Positions 18,194 through 26,074 of a stretch of 64,000 nucleotides of DNA are shown here, in pieces. Origin of the DNA: Bacteroidota bacterium (GTDB taxonomy: Bacteria > Bacteroidota > Bacteroidia > AKYH767-A > OLB10); NCBI GenBank assembly GCA_016721435.1, contig JADKIC010000002.1, positions 186,001 through 250,000 of the forward strand, read 5' to 3'. Below the pieces are notes generated by a model. It did not search any database, was not told the origin of the DNA, and saw only the letters and a program-made list of their open reading frames with translations. Each line of letters opens with the position of its first letter. The stretch's first letter is position 1. The position numbers were made by a program, and so were the translations under genes.

Positions 18194-19171
18194 ATGTTTA
18201 ACTGGTTACAACACTTCACAGACTGGCTGGTTTATTCAATGCTTGGACTAAAAGTTGGTTCAAAAGTGGGAGATGCAGTTAACTTTTTTGTTTTTGATAC
18301 TATAAAAATTTTCATTTTATTGGGAGTGGTTACCGTCATCATGGGTATCATAAACTCCTATTTCCCAATTGAGAAAGTCCGGAGTTTTTTAACTAAACGC
18401 AAGTGGTATGGACTTGATTATTTTCTGGCATCGTTCTTTGGAACCATAACACCGTTCTGTTCCTGCTCCTCAGTGCCCTTATTTATTGGATTCGTAAAGG
18501 GTGGTATTCCTTTAGGCGTAACGTTGGCTTTTTTGATTTCTTCTCCTCTCGTTGATGCGATTTCGGTAGCCATGTTTCTCGGGATGTTTGGATGGAAGAC
18601 AACTATCATTTATGTAGTGAGTGGTATTGTATTGTCCATGATTGCAGGATTTATCCTCGGCAAAATGAAGTTAGAGCATTTGTTGACGGATTGGGTTCAG
18701 CAATTGTTGAAGAATAAACAACTTTCGGACGATACACAGGAAGACGAGCAGTTGAGTTTATTGCAACGTATACCAATAATTTTTAAAGAAGCACTTGGAA
18801 TTGTTAAAGGGGTGTCGCTCTATATATTAATTGGTATTGCTATCGGCGGATTAATGCATGGCTTTATTCCGACCGGATTTTTCGAAGCATACATAAGCAA
18901 AGAAAACCCTTTTGCGGTACCTATAGCGGTATTAGTGGGGATTCCGATGTACAGCAATGCAGCAGGTGTTTTACCCATTATGCAGGTGTTGGTTCAAAAG
19001 GGGATTCCCATCGGAACTGCCATAGCCTTTATGATGGCAGTCGTAGGGTTGTCAGTTCCTGAAGGTTTATTGCTTAAAAAAGTAATGTCGGTGAAAATGC
19101 TGATTATTTTTTTTGCCGTTGTGGCCATTTGTATAATTATTTCCGGCTACTTGTTTAACCTCATATTATAA
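18194..19171 (+). CDS. ArsP/DUF318-type permease
   Basis: 325 residues with about eight membrane helices and a cytoplasmic loop around 175-205. The motif TPFCSCSSVPLFIGF (about residues 87-101) with its Cys pair, the SSPLVDAI block and the second-half GIPMYSNAAGVLPIM are signatures of the DUF318/UPF0718 permeases. These include ArsP, an exporter of trivalent organoarsenicals, and SO_0444-type metal exporters. The substrate is inferred from the ArsR, rhodanese and ArsF/ArsG-like neighbours. It is 9 bp after the rhodanese gene and 17 bp before the lipoprotein gene, with no frameshift. Confidence 0.88.
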   Translation: MFNWLQHFTDWLVYSMLGLKVGSKVGDAVNFFVFDTIKIFILLGVVTVIMGIINSYFPIEKVRSFLTKRKWYGLDYFLASFFGTITPFCSCSSVPLFIGFVKGGIPLGVTLAFLISSPLVDAISVAMFLGMFGWKTTIIYVVSGIVLSMIAGFILGKMKLEHLLTDWVQQLLKNKQLSDDTQEDEQLSLLQRIPIIFKEALGIVKGVSLYILIGIAIGGLMHGFIPTGFFEAYISKENPFAVPIAVLVGIPMYSNAAGVLPIMQVLVQKGIPIGTAIAFMMAVVGLSVPEGLLLKKVMSVKMLIIFFAVVAICIIISGYLFNLIL

Positions 19172-19188
19172 AATAAATCATAGATAAA

Positions 19189-20115
19189 ATGAAATTACTC
19201 ATCTTCACACTCACCGCTATTGCAGGCATCTTTATCGTGTCTTGTAATTCAACTTCTTCACAAGCTCATTTTAAAAGCGAGAAGGAAAGTGTTACCGTTT
19301 CCGAAGCGTCCGCTATGCTGACAGAAAACACCTTGCTAATAGATGTTCGCGAACCGGAGGAAATAGCGGAACAGTCTTTTGATGTAAAAAATTGTATCCA
19401 TATACCACTAGGTACACTTGAAAGTAAAATCAAGAGTATTCCACAGGACAAACAGGTAATTGTAGCTTGTAGGAGTGGAAAAAGAAGTCAGGAGGCCTTT
19501 GACCTGTTGAAAACAAATGGTTTTACAAATATTGCAAATCTGGAAGGAGGAATGAATGCCTGGAGCGAAGCCGGATTACCCACCGCAACAGGTGAAAGAG
19601 TTTCAAAAGCCTGTTGCGCTGATCCTAATTCAAAAGATTGCAATCCGGATGGTACCTGCAAAACTAAATCAGAAGAAAAACCCTGTTGCAGCGAAGAAGA
19701 TAAATCTGATTGCGCTCCTGTTAATAGCACTAAAGCTGCAATAGACAAGAGTAATAATCACCTGGAAATATATGCCTTTCATGGAACAAGACAATGTGAA
19801 ACCTGTAAACACATGAAGGCATTCACAAGGCAAACATTAAACACTTACTTTTCTGCACAATTGAAAAGTGGGAGCATTGTGTTTTCCATAATTGATGTGG
19901 ATGATGAAGCCAATGAAAAGCTGGCAGAGAAATTTCAGGCTACCGGAACAGCGTTGATGATTAATAATGTGGTCAACGGGAAAGATAATATCATGGACTG
20001 GAGTGATTTTGCCTTCGAAAAAGCAAATGATGAAAGTAAATACATTCCTGAATTGAAAGCAATGATAAATGAAGCCTTGAAAAAGCAAAATGGAAACCTT
20101 ACATCAGTTAATTGA
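19189..20115 (+). CDS. Lipoprotein fusing rhodanese, Cys-rich linker and ArsF-like thioredoxin-fold domain
   Basis: 308 residues in three parts. Residues 1-19 are a lipoprotein signal ending FIVSC, so it is anchored outside the cytoplasmic membrane. About 35-130 is a rhodanese domain with the active loop VACRSGKRSQEA. About 140-185 is a linker with nine cysteines in pairs and singles (KACCADP, KDCNPDGTC, KPCCSEEDKSDC), a plausible soft-metal binding segment. About 200-300 is a thioredoxin-like domain beginning LEIYAFHGTRQCETCKHM, with a CETC site, resembling the ArsF family of the arsEFG operon for aromatic arsenicals (recognised from memory, not by search). Its last 26 bases overlap the ArsG-like gene. 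A role in reducing or handing over arsenic-type thiolates to the permease is inferred. Confidence 0.8.
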   Translation: MKLLIFTLTAIAGIFIVSCNSTSSQAHFKSEKESVTVSEASAMLTENTLLIDVREPEEIAEQSFDVKNCIHIPLGTLESKIKSIPQDKQVIVACRSGKRSQEAFDLLKTNGFTNIANLEGGMNAWSEAGLPTATGERVSKACCADPNSKDCNPDGTCKTKSEEKPCCSEEDKSDCAPVNSTKAAIDKSNNHLEIYAFHGTRQCETCKHMKAFTRQTLNTYFSAQLKSGSIVFSIIDVDDEANEKLAEKFQATGTALMINNVVNGKDNIMDWSDFAFEKANDESKYIPELKAMINEALKKQNGNLTSVN

Positions 20116-20800
20116 TAGTACAAACATTCCAATTCTTTCCGCGTTATTATTAGGCATTTTAACGGCGATCAGTCCCTGCCCGTTAGCGACGAACATCACA
20201 GCCACTGCTTATATAGCCAAAACACTTTCCGGGAGAAAGAAAGTGCTTTTAAGCGGATTGCTTTATACGACAGGGTTGGCGTTGTCTTATACCACCATCG
20301 CATTAATTATAATTTTAGGAGCAAGTAAATTTCATGTAGCTAAGTTCTTTCAGTCCAATGGTGAAAAATTTGTAGGACCAGTTATGGTGATAATAGGTTT
20401 GATAATGCTCAATATTATCAAATTGAATTTCATGGGCAAAGCAAATTATACGGAGAGGCTGCAGGATAAATTTAAAGATAAAGGACTGCTTGGCTCATTC
20501 TTGCTGGGCGCTCTTTTTGCCATGGCTTTTTGTCCCTATAGTGGAGCCATGTATTTCGGGATCTTAATTCCCATGAGTATTAAAAGCAGTATCGGTTTTT
20601 CTTTACCCTTTTTTATGCTTTGGGAGCAGGTTCACTGGTTTTATTTTTCACAGTCCTGATTGCATTCAGTATGCAAAAAAGTAGGTAAATACTTTAATGC
20701 GGTTCAAAGGATCGAGAAAGTGATGCGGGTTGTAGCAGGACTTTTATTTGTACTTACCGGTTTATATTACATTTTAATTTATTTAAAACTTATGGAATAA
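20090..20800 (+). CDS. ArsG/CcdA-like membrane permease (two frameshifts)
   Basis: About 236 residues after repair. Six membrane helices are expected; LTAISPCPLATNITATAYI near residue 30 and LFAMAFCPYSGAMYFGILIP near 155 each carry the Cys-Pro motif of the CcdA/DsbD-like (LysE-superfamily) transporters. The pair with an ArsF-like partner suggests the ArsG-type efflux permease. Two opposite one-base errors near the end are seen: a T is missing in the T6 run 20609-20614 and an A is extra in the A6 run 20675-20680. The repaired end is ALGAGSLVLFFTVLIAFSMQ then GKYFNAVQRIEKVMRVVAG to TAA 20798. It overlaps its upstream partner by 26 bp and its downstream one by one base (TAATG). Confidence 0.78.
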
Positions 20801-21247
20801 TGACAACTACAGAAGCCTACTTGCAAACCTGGACAGAAGCCAGAACTCGATTTACAAATCTTCTTAAAGATTTAATAGAGGAAGATTTGATAAAGAAATT
20901 AGAAAACACAAAGAATAGTGCAGGATTTCTCATTCGACACATTGGAGATGTGGAGTTGCTTTTTGCAAAAAATGTTTTTGGCGGCGCAGCTATTAAAGTG
21001 CAGGCAAAAACAGTAATTGCTCAACACGACACCGGCGAATGGACAAACCTGCAAGAATTATGGAATATCAGCAATATGCTTTGATCATCTCAAAGCAATA
21101 ATTGAAAAACAAAATGTAGATGATTGGCAGCAGTCAATAACAACGAAGGAATTTGGTACAAAGACGAAAGCAGAAGCCATCGGAAGAATTATTTCCCATA
21201 CTGCTTATCATGCCGGGCAATTGTCGCTGACCATTAAATACGGTTAA
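20800..21247 (+). CDS. DinB-family protein (two frameshifts)
   Basis: About 149 residues after repair; a four-helix DinB/DfsB-like protein. AGFLIRHIGDVELLFAKNVFG and, at the end, IISHTAYHAGQLSLTIKYG supply the histidines of the usual metal site. The sequence breaks between 21060 and 21083: adding one base at 21060 and one in the TTT at 21080-21082 gives ELMEYQQYAF then DHLKAIIEKQNVDDW. The family includes thiol (bacillithiol/mycothiol)-dependent transferases; which thiol is used here is not known. It is translationally coupled to the ArsG-like gene, so it is part of the operon, where a thiol-transferase would fit. Confidence 0.8.
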
Positions 21248-21298
21248 ATAAATAACTCCAAATATTTTTTCTTGCAGAGCTAAATATAACGCCGAAAA

Positions 21299-22291
21299 TT
21301 ACACTTCCGCGGAAGCGTACCGTTCCCTTATAAATTCTAATGTTTGAAGAATTTCATCGTAACTATTGCTGGTCACCAGTTTCATGCGATGCTCTTTAAA
21401 ATGATCAAGGCCTTTGAAATAGTTGGTATAGTGACGGCGCATTTCTACAATGCCCACATAATCGCCTTTCCAGCGAATGGAAAAATCCAAATGGGAGCGA
21501 CAGGTATCTACTCTTTGTGATATGGTAGGCGGGGAAAGATGAGTTCCCTCATCCATAAAATGTTTGATCTCATTAAAGATCCAGGGATAGCCGATACTTG
21601 CTCTGCCGATCATGACACCATCCACCCCATATCGGTTTTTCATCTCCATAGCTTTCTCCGGCGTATCTACGTCACCGTTACCAAATATGGGAATAGTAAT
21701 GCGGGGGTTCTCCTTGATTTTTCCGATGAGTGTCCAATCGGCAGGTCCTTTATAGAGTTGCGCCCGTGTACGGCCATGAATGGTCAGTGCCGCAATGCCA
21801 ATGTCCTGCAATCGTTCCGCAACATCTTCAATGTTCTTCGTACTCTCATCCCAACCCAATCGCGTTTTTACCGTCACAGGGCGGGTGGCAATTTTGACGA
21901 TTTCTGAAGTCATCTCCACCATCTTCGGAATATCCTGCAGCAATGCCGCTCCTGCTCCTCTGCAAGCCACTGCTTTCACCGGACAACCATAATTGATATC
22001 AATTAAATCGGGTTCTGCCTCATCCGCAATTCTCCCCGCCTCACGCATCGAGTCCACATCGGAACCAAACAGTTGTATGCCAATCGGACGTTCGTACTCA
22101 AAAATGTCGAGCTTCATCTTACTCTTCCTCGCCATCCGAATCAATCCCTCACTCGAAATAAACTCCGTATACATCAAATCAGCACCGTGCTGCTTGCACA
22201 CATACCGAAACGGCGGATCACTTACATCTTCCATAGGAGCCAGAAGTAAGGGAAAGTCAGGGAGCGATATGTTACCGATTTTGAGAGTCAA
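21299..22291 (-). CDS. dusB: tRNA-dihydrouridine synthase
   Basis: 330 residues; an FMN-dependent enzyme that reduces uridines in the tRNA D-loop. The N-terminus LLLAPMEDVSDPPFRYVCK, then DLIDINYGCPVKAVACRGAGAALL (with catalytic Cys) and TIHGRTRAQLYKGPADW and GNGDVDTP are DusB signatures. No ATG is available at the expected start: the frame opens with TTG at 22291 (giving TLKIGNISLPDF) and is immediately preceded by the 7-bp repeat array, so the 5' region may have been altered by the repeat. The gene is convergent with the DinB operon. Confidence 0.93.
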   Translation of the reverse strand: MTLKIGNISLPDFPLLLAPMEDVSDPPFRYVCKQHGADLMYTEFISSEGLIRMARKSKMKLDIFEYERPIGIQLFGSDVDSMREAGRIADEAEPDLIDINYGCPVKAVACRGAGAALLQDIPKMVEMTSEIVKIATRPVTVKTRLGWDESTKNIEDVAERLQDIGIAALTIHGRTRAQLYKGPADWTLIGKIKENPRITIPIFGNGDVDTPEKAMEMKNRYGVDGVMIGRASIGYPWIFNEIKHFMDEGTHLSPPTISQRVDTCRSHLDFSIRWKGDYVGIVEMRRHYTNYFKGLDHFKEHRMKLVTSNSYDEILQTLEFIRERYASAEV

Positions 22292-22498
22292 GGTTTGAGG
22301 TTTAAGGTTTAAAGTTCAGGTTCAAGGTTTAAGGTTTAAAGTTCAAGGTTTAAGGTTTAAGGTTTAAAGTTCAAGGTTTAAAGTTCAAGGTTTAAGGTTT
22401 AAAGTTCAAGGTTTAAAGTTCAAGGTTTAAAGTTTAAGGTTTAAGGTTTAAGGTTTAGTAAGGTTTAAGTTTAAGCAGGTTTAAAGTTCAAGGTTTAT
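22292..22498. repeat. 7-bp minisatellite AAGGTTT / AAAGTTC
   Basis: About 200 bp is almost wholly made of 7-base units, mainly AAGGTTT with interspersed AAAGTTC, about 28 units with a few irregular steps near the right end. It begins at the TTG start of dusB and lies between dusB and the CPBP gene, which are divergent. It does not code. Confidence 0.9.
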
Positions 22499-22572
22499 TA
22501 TTCATTTCAGCTTCAATGTACGAGGAAATGAGCTAAAAGTGATCAGTGTGCAATTAGCAATCATTTTAGCAA

Positions 22573-22625
22573 GAAGCCAGCAGCGAGCAGCGAGCAGCCA
22601 AAAGCCGGTAGCCGGTAGCCGGTAG
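22573..22625. repeat. Second 7-bp repeat block (AGCAGCG and AGCCGGT units)
   Basis: Two short runs, AGCAGCG twice and AGCCGGT three times, again with a 7-bp period but different and GC-rich units, lie 75 bp after the first array. The rest of the gap to the promoter at 22682 holds nothing recognisable. Confidence 0.8.
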
Positions 22626-22681
22626 CAAGGACAAAGTTAAGTCTTATCCAACAAGGTTCTATCATTCGACAAGCGATCACT

Positions 22682-22689
22682 TATATTTG
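22682..22689 (+). promoter_or_regulatory. -7 box TATATTTG of the CPBP gene
   Basis: TATATTTG fits the Bacteroidetes -7 consensus and ends 16 bases before the ATG at 22706. No clear TTTG is present at the -33 position, so this is a moderate prediction. Confidence 0.5.
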
Positions 22690-22705
22690 CACGAAATAAA
22701 AACCG

Positions 22706-23647
22706 ATGCAAATCCGTGCTTGTCTGGCAGATCGCCCTCCTTACAATAAATTTTTAATCATTGTTGGATTAACATTGGTGGGTGCTGTTCTTTTTACAGC
22801 CATTGGTGCTACCCTGAGTCAATTGGTATTTGGGGTAGATATGACCGGCGATCCTTCTTTAATTGATCAATATGCTGATCCTCAGGTAGCTAATGCTTTT
22901 CGGATGTTTCAAGGTCTGGCGGCAATAGGAACATTTATTCTGCCGGCCTGGGTAGCTGCCTATCTTTTCAGTAGAGATGAAAAGTCGTATTTGGGATTAA
23001 ATTCAATACCGGAGAATTCCTCTTTTGTGATGGTTTTTCTCCTTTTAATTGCTGCCGTTCCCTTTATTAACTGGATGATGCAGGTGAATAGTGAATTGCA
23101 TCTCCCTGCCTCCTTGAAGAGTTTGGAAGACTGGATGATTGCTTCAGAGGAACAAGCCGGCAAGATTACAAAACTCCTATTGGGCAGTACTGCTGTCAGT
23201 GATCTGTTAATCAATCTATTGGTAATTGCTATTATCCCTGCCATAGGGGAGGAGCTCCTGTTTCGCGGAGTAATTCAAAAGCAATTTATTGCGCTGACCG
23301 AAAGTAAAGGTGCCGCCGTTGTTCTCACTTCTCTGTTGTTCTCCGCGCTGCATATGCAATTTTTTGGATTCCTTCCCCGATTTGCATTAGGTGTCTTATT
23401 GGGTTTCCTCTACGTGTGGAGTGGATCGCTTTGGTTGCCCATAATGGCTCATTTTTTTAATAATGCTACTGCTGTCATCCTGGTATGGCTTGCTGCCCGA
23501 CAGGGAATTCCTTTTAATCCTGATACTTTAGGAACAGAGCCCGGACAGGATTTGCTACTTGGGGGCAGTGTGCTCCTCACCTGGATCGGGGTGTGGATGC
23601 TTCAACGAAAGTTGGCGAAAACAAAGCCGGAAGGATTTAACTATTGA
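22706..23647 (+). CDS. CPBP-family intramembrane glutamic endopeptidase
   Basis: 313 residues with about eight membrane helices. The CPBP (Abi/CAAX-like) motifs are present: IPAIGEELLFRGVIQKQF (Glu-Glu and Arg, about 183-200), LLFSALHMQFFGFLPRF (Phe/His motif) and WLPIMAHFFNNATAV (third motif His/Asn). These proteases cleave within membrane segments; in bacteria they are linked to bacteriocin immunity or to membrane-protein processing, and the substrate is unknown here. Single gene between dusB and the glycogen-synthase-like gene. Confidence 0.88.
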   Translation: MQIRACLADRPPYNKFLIIVGLTLVGAVLFTAIGATLSQLVFGVDMTGDPSLIDQYADPQVANAFRMFQGLAAIGTFILPAWVAAYLFSRDEKSYLGLNSIPENSSFVMVFLLLIAAVPFINWMMQVNSELHLPASLKSLEDWMIASEEQAGKITKLLLGSTAVSDLLINLLVIAIIPAIGEELLFRGVIQKQFIALTESKGAAVVLTSLLFSALHMQFFGFLPRFALGVLLGFLYVWSGSLWLPIMAHFFNNATAVILVWLAARQGIPFNPDTLGTEPGQDLLLGGSVLLTWIGVWMLQRKLAKTKPEGFNY

Positions 23648-23845
23648 AATATAGCGTCTGAATGAATAAACCAGTCAGTGAATTAATGTTCATTCCTAAC
23701 GAATATAACTGACCAACATATTCTGACTTTGCTACTGCTATTATTCGTTGTTAAATAGTATAATTTAAATAGCTATACGAAAATCTTTTTTAATATCAAA
23801 TAGCAATCAGAAAAAATGTATATTAAAAAATCCTTCTATATTCCG

Positions 23846-23853
23846 TATCTTTG
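23846..23853 (+). promoter_or_regulatory. -7 box TATCTTTG before the glycogen-synthase-like gene
   Basis: TATCTTTG matches TAnnTTTG and lies 30 bases before the ATG at 23884. The expected -33 TTTG is not clear. The surrounding 200 bp are AT-rich and contain nothing else recognised. Confidence 0.5.
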
Positions 23854-23883
23854 CAGGAAATTCTCTAAATCGTGAAGAAAGCT

Positions 23884-24711
23884 ATGAGAAAAGCCCGTAT
23901 TTTATTTATATCAAGTGAAATTCATCCTTATCTTGAATTAACAGAACAAAGTAAAATTGCCAGATACCTCCCACAGGGGATACAGGAAAGAGGAAAAGAG
24001 ATTAGAACGTTCATGCCTCGTTTTGGAAATATCAATGAGCGACGCAATCAGTTACATGAGGTGATCAGACTTTCCGGAATGAACCTGATCATTGATGATA
24101 GTGATCATCCATTGATAATAAAAGTTGCCTCTATCCAGGCGGCGCGCATGCAGGTGTATTTTATCGATAACGAAGAATATTTCCAACGTAAAACTACCAT
24201 TCGTGATACAGATGGCAGTTTCTATCCGGATAACGACGACCGTTCTATTTTCTTTGGTCGTGGAGTATTGGAAACCGTGAAAAAGCTGGGATGGTCTCCT
24301 GACATCATTCATTGCCATGGCTGGATGACGGCTTTAGTTCCGTTATTGATTAAAACCAGCTATAAAGAGGATCCGATGTTCCACAATAGTAAAGTTGTTT
24401 ATTCTTTGTACAATGATTCTTTCGAAGAGCCGTTTAATGCCAACTTCGGGAAGAAAATCCTGATGGATGGATTGACCGCAGCAGATGTAAAGGAACTAAA
24501 TGATCCCAATTATGTCAGCTTAACCAGGTTGGCTATGAATTGGTCGGATGCCGTCGTAAAAAGCGCTCCTACCATTCATGAAAAAGTTGAGGTCGACTTC
24601 AGGAACTTAAGCAAACCCACTCTTGATTATAAATCACCGGAAGAATACGTTGAAGCTTACGATAACTTCTATGATGAAGCCGTATTGGAAGCGTCAATTC
24701 TTGCAGAATAA
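23884..24711 (+). CDS. Glycogen/starch-synthase-like (GT5 N-terminal domain) protein
   Basis: 275 residues from the ATG at 23884 (a GTG at 23872 is the alternative). RKARILFISSEIHPYLELTE matches the start of glycogen synthases (ADP-glucose site KTGG replaced by TEQSK), with GKEIRTFMPRFGNINERRN and DIIHCHGWMTALVPLLIK. The second Rossmann domain of GlgA is absent, so this is the short single-domain form found in Bacteroidetes next to a DUF4270 gene. Whether it synthesises glycogen is doubtful because the glucosyl-donor domain is missing. It precedes the DUF4270 lipoprotein by 63 bp on the same strand. Confidence 0.75.
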   Translation: MRKARILFISSEIHPYLELTEQSKIARYLPQGIQERGKEIRTFMPRFGNINERRNQLHEVIRLSGMNLIIDDSDHPLIIKVASIQAARMQVYFIDNEEYFQRKTTIRDTDGSFYPDNDDRSIFFGRGVLETVKKLGWSPDIIHCHGWMTALVPLLIKTSYKEDPMFHNSKVVYSLYNDSFEEPFNANFGKKILMDGLTAADVKELNDPNYVSLTRLAMNWSDAVVKSAPTIHEKVEVDFRNLSKPTLDYKSPEEYVEAYDNFYDEAVLEASILAE

Positions 24712-24774
24712 AGGCGTTAAAAGTTCTTTTTCATGCTATATGCAGGGTAATATTTTTCCTTTACCTTCGTCCCC

Positions 24775-26071
24775 ATGTTGAAACACTTCCGACAAGAAGT
24801 ACTGTTTGTACTGATGTCGTTTCTATTCCTGCTATCTTCCTGTACCGAACCTGATCTGATCGGGCTTGACCTTCAGCCATTGTCGCAACAACCGGGTTTG
24901 AAAGTGGATACCCTTACCCTCGAAACATTTACAGTGCCCGAAGATTCACTGATCGTCTGGAGTCCGCTGAAAAACCTGATCGAGTTGCCCACCTTGTTCA
25001 TCGGAAGTTATGATGATCCTTATCTCGGAAAAACTCAAGCCGGCTTCGTCTCTCAAATTCGTCTGGGCAATACCATTACCAGCTCCACTTTTGCCGGAGT
25101 CACCACGCCCGACTCTGTGGTATTGAGTTTTTTATACAAAGGAATAGAAGGCGATTCTACAGTGAATCATCATATCAGTGTATATGAACTGGATGAAGTA
25201 TTACTTGCGGATAGTACGTATTACAGCAGCAGAACGTATAGCCGAACCGGTTTCCTGGGTCATGTTGATTTGATTCCGGAGATCAGGGATAGTGTGTTGG
25301 TGGGAGGAACTAATGCCGCTCCGCAGTTGAGAATTCCGCTGGATACGGCCTTGGGTGGAAGATTCATGCGTGAGTATATTTCCAATCCCGGTATATTTGC
25401 AAGTAATACCGCGTTTATTGATTTCTTTAATGGGGTCTTACTCGTAGATAGTGCAGATGGAGTGGGGAGTATTGTTTCATTACCCTCTACATCAGGTGTG
25501 CATCGCCTCACACTCTATTTTTCCGGTACTAAGAGTTATGAATTTCTGATCGATGTGAATGCGGTGCGGTTGAGTTATTTTACCCACCAATATTTGCCTT
25601 CTGTTTATGATAATATTCCCGATAATCAATTAGTGGTTGCTTCGATGGCCGGTTTGAAAGATAGTCTGGTCATTAAAAAATCTGACTTCTCTTTACGATG
25701 ATGGACCTGTATCCGTCAGCTCAGCCCGATTAATAATCAAATTGCAGGACGGAACTACGACTTCAAATTTTCTTCCGCACAATAACTTACTGATTTTCGG
25801 AAGTGATTCAACAGGAAAAAATATTACAACAGCCGATGCCACGGAAACTTCCGCCTATTACGGAGGGACATTTGATGATACAAAAGACGAGTATATTTTT
25901 AATGTCGCCCGTTATGTGCAACAAACCCTGAAGAAAGTCGTAGAAAACGGCGGCAAAGATTATGGCCTTTTTCTCGTAGCGGGAGGAAGTACTTCTAATG
26001 CTAAAAGAACCGTCCTGCAAGGTCAGGATGCAATAAAATTAATAGTTACAACTACTAAAATCAACCCCTGA
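24775..26071 (+). CDS. DUF4270 lipoprotein (frameshifted)
   Basis: About 432 residues after repair. Residues 1-22 form a lipoprotein signal (FLFLLSSC) with Cys at about 23. The mature part begins EPDLIGLDLQP, then SYDDPYLGKTQAGFVSQIRL and TTPDSVVLSFLY; this pattern is the DUF4270 family of Bacteroidetes, of unknown function, predicted to lie at the outer face of the outer or inner membrane. An extra A in the A6 run 25675-25680 breaks the frame; without it the text reads SLVIKNLTSLYDDGPVS and IIKLQDGTTTSNF, to the TGA at 26069. It is followed by glmS after 3 bp, so the two are co-transcribed. Confidence 0.8.
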
Positions 26072-26074
26072 TCC

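Noticed and set aside
22292..22498. Telomere-like repeat
   Set aside because: The 7-bp unit recalls eukaryotic telomeres, but all surrounding genes are bacterial and the array is internal.
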